NCBI GenBank assembly: GCA_034435395.1 | Contig: DAOTXK010000127.1 | Coordinates: 1-10,496, forward strand | Length of the DNA stretch: 10,496 nt | Origin: DAOTXK01 sp034435395 | GTDB taxonomy: Bacteria > Chloroflexota > Anaerolineae > Aggregatilineales > Ch27 | Direction of reading: 5' to 3' | Shown here: positions 6,370 to 10,496 of the stretch, piece after piece | Layout of the letters: each line of letters begins with the position of its first letter | How positions within the stretch are numbered: the first letter of the stretch is position 1 | Position numbers and translations under genes: made by a program | The notes under the pieces: generated by a model | Seen by the model: the letters and a program-made list of their open reading frames with translations, nothing else | Told to the model about the DNA's origin: nothing | Database searches by the model: none

Positions 6370-6516
6370 TCACTTCCCATCGTGGCTGAGTTCCGGAACC
6401 CGCTGCTGCCTGTGGGGCCTGGTGACCAAGTATCTATCCGGGAATTCACGGACAAGGGGCTTAATCCCTTTGTTGCTCAGGCTTTTGATGGCTTTTCGGA
6501 TAGGTTCTAAGCCCAT
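6370..6516 (-). CDS. Doubtful small ORF in the leader of the ABC operon (48 aa from ATG 6516)
   Basis: This ORF reads from ATG 6514-6516 to TGA 6370-6372 and contains KAIKSLSNKGIKPLVREF and PDRYLVTRPHRQQR. No family is recognised. It lies downstream of the extended -10 promoter, so it would be transcribed. Its SD is weak: GGATGATC about 4 nt before the ATG. The frame could be opened further to a TTG at 6567, but that is upstream of the expected transcription start. Its stop lies 21 nt before the ATG of the 79-aa gene, so its ribosomes would reach that gene's SD, which would suit a coupling leader ORF. Its codon use is less GC-biased than the neighbours. It could equally be the remnant of a decayed gene or non-coding leader. 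Confidence 0.28.
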   Translation of the reverse strand: MGLEPIRKAIKSLSNKGIKPLVREFPDRYLVTRPHRQQRVPELSHDGK

Positions 6517-6555
6517 GTGATCATCCAGGCGTTCCTGCGCTCCCTCAACAGCACC

Positions 6556-6584
6556 ATGATAGCACAAATGTTCTAATCTGCCGA
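6556..6584 (-). promoter_or_regulatory. Extended -10 promoter reading toward the 79-aa gene and ABC operon
   Basis: On the minus strand: TCGGCA (6579-6584, 4 of 6), a 17-nt spacer, and TATCAT (6556-6561, 5 of 6) preceded by TGC, which gives the extended -10 TGn element. The start would be near 6549, about 200 nt before the ATG of the 79-aa gene. Confidence 0.5.
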
Positions 6585-6641
6585 ATCCATCCCGCCCCTC
6601 TCTTCAACGCCTGGCGGCCTCGCCTTCCAGGGTCTCCCGCC

Positions 6642-6678
6642 AACAAAAAAGGCCGTGGGACATTCCCTCCCCACGGCC
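6642..6678 (-). terminator. Distal intrinsic terminator of the small-RNA unit
   Basis: Read on the minus strand: GGCCGTGGG, a 10-nt loop, CCCACGGCC, then TTTTTTGTT. The arms are 6651-6659 and 6670-6678, with the T-tract at 6645-6650. A canonical Rho-independent terminator, it shares its 9-bp stem and T-tract with the proximal copy at 6705-6737. Confidence 0.88.
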
Positions 6679-6704
6679 ACAGCAGGCGGACGCCCGCCTA
6701 TCTG

Positions 6705-6737
6705 AACAAAAAAGGCCGTGGGGTTGCGCCCACGGCC
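6705..6737 (-). terminator. Proximal intrinsic terminator of the small-RNA unit
   Basis: Read on the minus strand: GGCCGTGGG (6729-6737), a 6-nt loop, CCCACGGCC (6714-6722), then TTTTTTGTT (T-tract 6708-6713). Between this and the distal copy is a third small hairpin, AGGCGG/CCGCCT (6684-6699). The 18-mer AACAAAAAAGGCCGTGGG occurs identically at 6642 and 6705. Confidence 0.9.
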
Positions 6738-6762
6738 CTCGTGTGTTACCCGCTTATTAGCG

Positions 6763-6864
6763 TCACACTACCGGCGAGCAGGCGCAGTACACCCTGGGAA
6801 AACCAGCGCCGATGCCAGAACCCTTGCGCTCCCAGCGGCACAGCATGGTGATGCTCTTGACCAT
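6763..6864 (-). CDS. 33-aa ORF with three cysteines inside the candidate small RNA
   Basis: The start ATG (6862-6864) is preceded by AAAGGAG (6872-6878) with a 7-nt gap, a canonical ribosome-binding site; the stop is TGA at 6763-6765. The peptide starts MVKSITMLCRWERKG and ends GFPRVYCACSPVV, with cysteines at 9, 27 and 29. There is no signal peptide or transmembrane segment. It follows a very strong promoter and precedes tandem terminators, so it is monocistronic. Part of its SD and the base before the ATG can pair with the GCCTGCTC near the end of the ORF, so translation may be gated by folding. The Cys-x-Cys tail could suggest metal binding or a modified peptide, but no modification, export or immunity gene lies next to it. 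It may be a real small protein or an incidental ORF in a structured RNA. Confidence 0.5.
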   Translation of the reverse strand: MVKSITMLCRWERKGSGIGAGFPRVYCACSPVV

Positions 6865-6896
6865 GTGCCTGCTCCTTTCGGGTGAATTCCGTTGTC

Positions 6897-6925
6897 AGTC
6901 TATACGGGTTTGTCGCTTCTGTCAA
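6897..6925 (-). promoter_or_regulatory. Strong sigma70 promoter of the small-RNA/33-aa ORF unit
   Basis: On the minus strand: TTGACA (6920-6925, perfect), a 17-nt spacer, and TAGACT (6897-6902, 4 of 6). The overlapping hexamer TATAGA (6899-6904) would give a 15-nt spacer. Transcription would start near 6890. The -35 lies 77 nt past the stop of the upstream secreted-protein gene. Confidence 0.7.
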
Positions 6926-7002
6926 GCCCCGAAAAGGTTAGAACTTCTCGTCACGGTTGTTAAGGTCCGCCGACTCTTGACGCCGACCGCCGTCACGACA
7001 GA

Positions 7003-7500
7003 TCAGCGCCCGCCCCTGGCCGCGCAGGACGGCTGGCGGGGAGGATGTTCCACGACCGCCTCCCCGCCGTGGGCCACCAGGATTTGACGCATCGCGGCCT
7101 CGCCCGCTGCCGAGGCCCGGTACCAGTGGCCCTGGCCCTCGGTCCACATGTTCGGATCAACCAGCCCTTCGAAGAACACGTAGCCGCCCGGTTCGGCGGG
7201 ATAATAGATCACCCGGTCCCAGGGTTCCACCGCCATCCGTCCCGCCGCGCGCTGCATGACAAAACGCGTGATGACATAACCTGCTCCGGGGGACTCCGGC
7301 GCGTCGACGCGGTTCTCCAGGTCGTTAAACTGGTAGAAGCTGAACGCCTCCAGCACCTCCGGATCAGTGATCGTAATCGGCTCCGCCAGGCCGGGGCCGG
7401 CGATGGTCACCCTGTCGGGCGGTCCCTTGGCCAGCGCCAGGTCCGGCGGCGTCACCAGCGCCAGCAGAATCACCATCACCACGGACAATCGTCGGAACAT
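7003..7500 (-). CDS. Secreted protein of unknown function (165 aa)
   Basis: A Sec signal peptide is clear: MFRRLSVVMVILLALVTPPD followed by LALA, with likely cleavage after Ala24. The mature part starts KGPPDRVTIAGPGLAEPI and is followed by ITDPEVLEAFSFYQFNDLEN. This KGPPD...GPGL...ITDPxLLxAFSF layout recalls a group of uncharacterised exported proteins in actinobacteria and Chloroflexota (recollection, not a search). The middle is rich in beta-forming and aromatic stretches (DRVIYYPAEPGGYVFFEGL), and the C-terminus is helical (AAGEAAMRQILVAHG). Only one Cys is present, near the end. The ATG at 7498-7500 is chosen because AGGAGG lies 6 nt upstream and the signal peptide starts there; the frame stays open much further upstream but only across the divergent gene. 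It is divergent from the M50B-like protease. Confidence 0.85.
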   Translation of the reverse strand: MFRRLSVVMVILLALVTPPDLALAKGPPDRVTIAGPGLAEPITITDPEVLEAFSFYQFNDLENRVDAPESPGAGYVITRFVMQRAAGRMAVEPWDRVIYYPAEPGGYVFFEGLVDPNMWTEGQGHWYRASAAGEAAMRQILVAHGGEAVVEHPPRQPSCAARGGR

Positions 7501-7576
7501 CTCCCACCTCCTGCTGTGGCCCGTTCTGCCCCCACCGGCCATGAGACTCATCCGCCAATTCCCGATATTGCCACTC

Positions 7577-7604
7577 ATTATACTCCATTTTTCCGCCGGG
7601 CCAA
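7577..7604 (-). promoter_or_regulatory. Promoter of the secreted 165-aa protein
   Basis: On the minus strand: TTGGCC (7599-7604, 4 of 6), a 16-nt spacer and a perfect TATAAT (7577-7582). The start would be near 7570, giving a leader of about 70 nt. Confidence 0.65.
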
Positions 7605-7607
7605 TCT

Positions 7608-7615
7608 GATATACA
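7608..7615 (+). promoter_or_regulatory. Possible extended -10 of the M50B-like gene
   Basis: TGATATACA (7607-7615) fits a TGn-TATACA extended -10 (4 of 6) on the + strand, with no convincing -35 and a leader of about 35 nt. It sits directly beside the -35 of the divergent promoter. Confidence 0.35.
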
Positions 7616-7656
7616 CTCGTCGCGTGTCCCGACAAGGATCGGCAGAGGAGCACGCC

Positions 7657-8391
7657 ATGCGGAAACCCATGATCCCGTCCAGCGGCCCCATCCGCCGCCG
7701 CTCGCTGCTGCTGGCCGCCCTGGCGTTTATCCTGGTGATGATTGTGTGGCAGATTCCGGCGCTCAGCGGCGTGCTGTACCCCTTCCGCTTCTACGTGACC
7801 AGCGTGCACGAGCTGAGCCACGGCCTGGCGGCGATCCTCACCGGCGGCCAGTTCCTGGCCTACACCGTTCAGGCGAACGGGGCGGGCGTCGCCACCACGG
7901 CGGGCGGGGCGCGCTGGGTCATCATCCAGGCGGGTTATGTGGGCACGGCGCTGTTCGGCGCGCTGCTGTTTTACGTCACCAACCGCACGCGCCATACCAA
8001 ACTGCTGGCCGGACTGGTGGGCGTCCTGTTCGCCGCGCTGACCGTCCTGTTCGCCCGCAGCCCGACGGCGCTGCTGGCCGGAGGGCTGACCGCCGCCGCC
8101 CTGATCCTGCTCGGCTGGAAGGCCAGCCCGGCCATCAACACCTTCGTGCTGAACGTGCTGGCCATCCTCACCGGCCTGAACGCCCTGCTGGACCTGTGGG
8201 GGCTGCTCGGCAGCCTGGATTCCCGCCTCATCAGCGGCCTGGGCGATGTACCCAACGATGCCTACAGCATGTCGCGGGAGGTCGGCCTGTTGCCACCCGC
8301 CGTCTGGGCCGGGCTATGGATCGGGCTGGCGGCCCTGTTGCTGGGCCTCTCCGCCTACCACACCTTTTGGCGGCCCTTCCGCCAGCGGTGA
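7657..8391 (+). CDS. M50B-like membrane zinc metalloprotease (244 aa)
   Basis: This is an integral membrane protein with the zinc motif HELSH at residues 51-55, right after the first membrane segment (LLLAALAFILVMIVWQIPAL). The context SVHELSHGLAAILTGGQ matches the M50B-like peptidase group. A likely third metal ligand is Asp179 in LLDLWGLLG, and the NDAYSM motif (200-205) with the following LPPAVWAGLWIGLAALLLGL is also family-like. About six membrane segments are visible. M50 enzymes cut within or beside the membrane, often releasing transcription factors, but no obvious substrate such as an anti-sigma factor is present here. The ATG at 7657 is chosen for GAGGAG 6 nt upstream; the frame is open further left but that part antisense-overlaps the secreted protein. 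The very basic N-terminus suggests the tail is cytoplasmic. Confidence 0.85.
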   Translation: MRKPMIPSSGPIRRRSLLLAALAFILVMIVWQIPALSGVLYPFRFYVTSVHELSHGLAAILTGGQFLAYTVQANGAGVATTAGGARWVIIQAGYVGTALFGALLFYVTNRTRHTKLLAGLVGVLFAALTVLFARSPTALLAGGLTAAALILLGWKASPAINTFVLNVLAILTGLNALLDLWGLLGSLDSRLISGLGDVPNDAYSMSREVGLLPPAVWAGLWIGLAALLLGLSAYHTFWRPFRQR

Positions 8392-8432
8392 TCATCAGCC
8401 TGAGGCGCAGACAGGCACTGCCCCCCGCCCTC

Positions 8433-8461
8433 AAAAGAAAACCCGGATCATCCGATCCGGG
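8433..8461 (-). terminator. Intrinsic terminator of the SH3-repeat protein gene
   Basis: On the minus strand: CCCGGATC, loop GGAT, GATCCGGG, then TTTTCTTTT. The arms are 8442-8449 and 8454-8461, a perfect 8-bp stem with a T-rich tail at 8433-8441. It lies about 75 nt past the stop of the gene. Confidence 0.85.
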
Positions 8462-8499
8462 CTGCTCCTGAATTCCCCAAAGACGGTTATGGGTGGGAA

Positions 8500-8518
8500 G
8501 GGGCGCAAAGAACGCCCC
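8500..8518 (-). other. Small GC hairpin just after the SH3-repeat gene
   Basis: GGGGCG (8500-8505), loop of 7, CGCCCC (8513-8518), 16 nt past the stop. No T-tract follows, so it may act together with the main terminator or protect the 3' end. Confidence 0.3.
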
Positions 8519-8534
8519 CTCCTGGATCAAGCGC

Positions 8535-9752
8535 TTATTCCATCGGCGCGATGCCGTTGAGGTTGGCGCAGGCCTCGCTCTGGAACAGGTAGCGGGTATG
8601 GATCCAGCCGTGCACGCCCACCCCGCCCTGCGCCACGTAGTAGGCGCGAATCCACTCCCCATCGATGGTGCGGAAGTCAGCGGGCATGGACGTGTTATAG
8701 GGCACGTTTTCGATGACGGGCGCGCGGGTAGTGGGCGCGGTGCGGGCGCGCACGGTGTAGGTGGTGCGCACCAGGCACTCTTCCACCGTGCCCGGCTGGA
8801 CCACCGTCAGATCGACTGCCGGGCCTTCCAGCGTCGTCGGCTCAGCGGCGGCAGGCGCAGCGGCGGGCGCGGGAGCGGGCGCCTGGCCGGTGGTGACCGT
8901 CACCGTCACCATGCCCTCGCCCACCGGTGAGACCGTGGTGAGGTTTTCGCAGGCCTCACTCTGGAACAGGTAACGGCTGTACAGCCAGCCGAGCTGGCCC
9001 ACGCCGCCCTCGCCCACGTAGTAGGCGCGCACCCACTGGCCGTCCGCCGTGCGATAGTCGGCCGGCATCGACGTGTTATAGGGCACGCTGTCCAGAATCG
9101 GCGCTGCGGTGGTCGGCGCTTCCCGCAGGCGCACGGTGTAGGTGGTGCGCACCAGGCACTCTTCCACCGTGCCGGGGCTGACCACGTTCAGCTCAAAGGT
9201 GCCATCGTAGGGCACGGCGGGCACGGTGGTGGTGGTCGTCGCGGGGCCGGCTGCCGCCGCGGCGGCTACCGGGACCCTCGCGCCGGAGGTATCCCCCGGC
9301 AGGGTGAAGGTGGCCGTCGCGTCCGGCTCATATTCCCCCATGACATCCGCTGCCGCGATGCGCGCGCCGCTGGCGTGGTAGATGACGATCGTCCAGTAGG
9401 TGGCCACTTTGGTGCCGGGCGTCGGCGACTTGCCGGAGAAGTACAGTTCCGCGCTCCAGCCGGTCTCGTCGTTGCGGACGCGAGTGACAAACTGAGGGGC
9501 CGCCTCATAGGTGGCTGCGGCATAGCGGAAGAAATTCGCCGGGATGGTGCCGATCCCGTGGCCATAGCCCCCTTCGATGTAGAAGATATCCATGTCCCCG
9601 CCGCGCACAAAACACACGTTGTAGTTCACCACATCGGTGGCGCAGTAATCCTGATCCTCACCGCCCTGTGCGCCAGCGACTCCGGCGCTCAGCGCCGCCG
9701 CCAGCAATGCGATCATCAGCGCGGCCAGTACGGGTTCAAACGTTCTTTTCAT
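8535..9752 (-). CDS. Exported protein with unknown N-terminal domain and two SH3-like repeats (405 aa)
   Basis: The signal peptide is MKRTFEPVLAALMIALLAAA then LSAGVAGA, cleaved near residue 28. Residues 30-152 form an unrecognised domain with a close Cys pair (DYCATDVVNYNVCF) and a beta-rich body. A Thr/Ala-rich linker (GPATTTTTVPAV) leads to repeat 1 (190-271), and a Pro/Ala-rich linker (GQAPAPAPAAAPAAAEP) to repeat 2 (317-398). Each repeat has the pattern of a bacterial SH3-like domain: TYTVRxRxAPTTxAP, VPYNTSMPADxRT, DGxWxRAYYV, GWxxxRYLFQSEAC. They are about three-quarters identical, and each has two Cys (EECLVR and SEAC) that may form a disulfide. Such domains usually bind cell-wall or extracellular ligands. 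The start is ATG 9752 because AAGGAG lies 9 nt upstream; an in-frame ATG at 9773 has no SD. Confidence 0.88.
   Translation of the reverse strand: MKRTFEPVLAALMIALLAAALSAGVAGAQGGEDQDYCATDVVNYNVCFVRGGDMDIFYIEGGYGHGIGTIPANFFRYAAATYEAAPQFVTRVRNDETGWSAELYFSGKSPTPGTKVATYWTIVIYHASGARIAAADVMGEYEPDATATFTLPGDTSGARVPVAAAAAAGPATTTTTVPAVPYDGTFELNVVSPGTVEECLVRTTYTVRLREAPTTAAPILDSVPYNTSMPADYRTADGQWVRAYYVGEGGVGQLGWLYSRYLFQSEACENLTTVSPVGEGMVTVTVTTGQAPAPAPAAAPAAAEPTTLEGPAVDLTVVQPGTVEECLVRTTYTVRARTAPTTRAPVIENVPYNTSMPADFRTIDGEWIRAYYVAQGGVGVHGWIHTRYLFQSEACANLNGIAPME
8748..9173. repeat. Pair of identical 45-bp direct repeats inside the SH3-repeat gene
   Basis: 8748-8792 and 9129-9173 are identical over 45 bp, offset by 381 bp (127 codons). 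They encode the same EECLVRTTYTVR part of the two SH3-like repeats. The rest of the two repeats matches less well at the DNA level. Confidence 0.85.
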
Positions 9753-9814
9753 GAGCGATTTCTCCTTGCCCATCTCTGTTTTGTGTATTGCCCCCCGGCG
9801 TGTCCATTGGCCGG

Positions 9815-9842
9815 ATTATAGCCTGTGCGTCCACCACGTCAA
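9815..9842 (-). promoter_or_regulatory. Strong promoter of the SH3-repeat protein gene
   Basis: On the minus strand: TTGACG (9837-9842, 5 of 6), a 16-nt spacer and a perfect TATAAT (9815-9820). The start would be near 9808, leaving a leader of about 56 nt. Confidence 0.8.
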
Positions 9843-9846
9843 CAGC

Positions 9847-9878
9847 AAAAAATCCGGCTCCGGCGTCGGCAACCGAGC
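9847..9878 (-). terminator. Weak intrinsic terminator after the lipoprotein gene
   Basis: On the minus strand: GCTCGG (9873-9878), a loop, CCgGAGC with one bulged base (9857-9863), then CGGA and a run of six T (9847-9852). It precedes the SH3 gene's promoter by only a few bases. The imperfect stem and gap to the T-run lower my confidence. Confidence 0.45.
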
Positions 9879-9910
9879 GCGGCCAGCGATCGCCCTGGTC
9901 AATGTCCTCA

Positions 9911-10025
9911 GCAATTCAGCAGCGCGGCGCGGCTGACGGTCGCCTCTAGGGGTGTCCTGCGCAGCTCGGCAGCGCGGCGCGGCTGGTGGCCGCCTCTAGG
10001 GGTGCCCTGTGCAGCTCGGCAGCGC
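9911..10025. repeat. 50-bp tandem repeat, about 2.3 copies
   Basis: Copy 1 is 9911-9960, copy 2 is 9961-10010, and a third copy breaks off after 15 bp (10011-10025). Copies 1 and 2 match at 42 of 50 positions, with shared blocks AGCGCGGCGCGGCTG and CGCCTCTAGGGGTG. The repeat covers the 3' end of the lipoprotein gene. Confidence 0.85.
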
Positions 10026-10496
10026 CCGGCAAAACGCCTGGCAGGCTTCCTGGTCCGTCGCCGCGTACAGGATGTCGAATGTGTCGCCGGAAATCTCGGT
10101 GCTGTAGGCATAGGCGCAGGGGACCATCCCGCCGCCGCCCTGGCCCTCGCCCAGCGCGGTTGGCTGCTGGGCCAGCCCGACACAGCGCAGGAACGTCTGA
10201 GGATCGGTCAGCAGGTCGCGGTTGATCACGGCCACCACGCCGGCCACGATCTGCAGATCGGTTTTGCTGTAGCCGCGCGCCGCCACCGCGCCGACATCCT
10301 GGTAGCAGGCGGCCACGCGATCCACCGCCTCAATCGCCGCCGTCGCCCCGAACTGCCCCGTCAGGGCCGTCCCAATTTCGCCTAGGCTGGCGATGTACCC
10401 CTGGATGTCGCGGGCATCGAAAGTGGAATATCCCGGCAACTGCGGCAGCAGGCTGTCCGCGCGCGGCGCGGTGCCCGACGGCGCGCCCCCGCACGC
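9996..10496 (-). CDS. Probable lipoprotein, unknown function (5' end outside window)
   Basis: The frame is open to the right edge. The most upstream visible residues are ACGGAPSGTAPRADSLLPQL, a cysteine preceded by Ala and followed by Gly/Ser/Pro/Ala. This is how a mature lipoprotein starts after a lipobox, so the signal peptide is probably just outside the window (inference). The mature part is helical (DARDIQGYIASLGEIGTALT, AAIEAVDRVAACYQDVGAVA) and then Cys-rich, with GGGGMVPCAYAYSTE and TDQEACQAFCRALPSC. Six cysteines beyond the putative lipid-bearing one suggest disulfides, consistent with export. No family is recognised. The last nine codons and the TAG stop (9996-9998) lie in a 50-bp tandem repeat. 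Confidence 0.75.
   Translation of the reverse strand, partial: ACGGAPSGTAPRADSLLPQLPGYSTFDARDIQGYIASLGEIGTALTGQFGATAAIEAVDRVAACYQDVGAVAARGYSKTDLQIVAGVVAVINRDLLTDPQTFLRCVGLAQQPTALGEGQGGGGMVPCAYAYSTEISGDTFDILYAATDQEACQAFCRALPSCTGHP

Larger units (their letters stand above)
6349..6641. other. Lower-GC leader / intergenic stretch upstream of the ABC operon
   Basis: This stretch of about 290 bp is visibly poorer in G and C than its surroundings, roughly half GC by eye. It holds one promoter reading toward the ABC operon (6556-6584), a doubtful 48-codon ORF, and a few short palindromes, of which GTTCCGGAAC (around 6390) is the clearest. I see no riboswitch, T-box motif or tRNA in it. The part from 6585 to 6641 holds nothing I can name. 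Confidence 0.4.
6705..6890 (-). ncRNA. Candidate structured small RNA (possibly dual-function with a 33-aa ORF)
   Basis: The transcript would start near 6890 and end at the proximal terminator, about 185 nt, or about 60 nt more at the distal one. On the minus strand it folds as nested stems. A long-range closing stem, GAGCAGGC (6867-6874) with GCCTGCTC (6776-6783), continues 2 bp past one mismatch. Inside it are hairpin AGCAT/ATGCT with loop CACC (6842-6855) and a stacked stem CTGGG-AGCGC pairing with GCGCT...CCCAG across a 6-nt bulge (6794-6835). After it comes GTGTG-CGCT pairing with AGCG...CACAC (6741-6768), then the terminator. This density of perfect stems is more than I see anywhere else in the window. 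It is not 6S, SRP, tmRNA or RNase P RNA by any motif I can find. Folding was done by eye only. Confidence 0.55.

Noticed and set aside
7045..7656. N-terminal extension of the M50B-like protein
   Set aside because: It would overlap the secreted-protein gene antisense; GAGGAG and a normal N-terminus fix the start at 7657.
7501..7995. N-terminal extension of the secreted 165-aa protein
   Set aside because: It would run antisense through the M50B-like gene; the signal peptide and AGGAGG fix the start at 7500.
9911..10025. CRISPR-like array
   Set aside because: The two full copies are directly adjacent with no spacers, and no cas gene is nearby; it is a plain tandem duplication.

Overview
The window is a GC-rich bacterial chromosome segment. 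Intergenic spacers are short, Shine-Dalgarno (SD) sites are strong, and promoters are sigma70-like. The mix includes a winged-helix ArsR-type regulator, standalone GNAT acetyltransferases, a DrrA/DrrB-like ABC-2 transporter, a YihY-type membrane protein, an M50B-like membrane metalloprotease, a secreted protein with two SH3-like repeats, and tiny arginine-rich proteins. Together these suggest a Chloroflexota (Anaerolineae-like) genome. That assignment is inference from gene style; no rRNA or other phylogenetic marker is present. I saw no tRNA, rRNA, CRISPR array or insertion sequence.

Layout. 1-585 (+): the C-terminal end of an ArsR-type regulator, then an 86-residue basic protein with a near-perfect SD. 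733-3123 (-): a compact three-gene unit reading HAD-like protein, GNAT (212 aa), double-GNAT (316 aa). The HAD protein has lost its catalytic residues. 3146-4219 (+): divergent from that unit, a promoter carrying a 9-bp inverted repeat, then the YihY/BrkB-family gene, re-started here at TTG 3233. 4252-6348 (-): a 79-residue small protein, an ABC ATPase and an ABC-2 permease, probably one operon with a hairpin between the two ABC genes. Upstream of it (6349-6640) is a lower-GC leader with its own promoter and a doubtful 48-codon ORF.

6642-6925 (-) is the most unusual part. A promoter with a perfect TTGACA box drives a transcript of roughly 190-250 nt. It is folded by several nested perfect stems, contains an untracked 33-codon ORF (6763-6864) with a good SD, and ends in two tandem terminators built from the same 18-bp sequence. 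I treat it as a candidate structured or dual-function small RNA. I recognise no known RNA family and no peptide-modifying enzyme beside it.

7003-8391: divergent genes for a secreted 165-aa protein (-) and an M50B-like protease (+), whose promoters abut. 8433-9842 (-): a terminator, a 405-aa exported protein with an unknown N-terminal domain plus two nearly duplicated SH3-like repeats, and its strong promoter. 9847-10496 (-): the 3' part of a likely lipoprotein gene whose last codons and stop lie in a 50-bp tandem repeat.

The right-hand half is dominated by cell-envelope and exported products, the left-hand half by small-molecule acetyltransferases and regulation. Nothing ties the whole window into one pathway; the clear functional units are the ABC transporter operon and the HAD-GNAT-GNAT unit.
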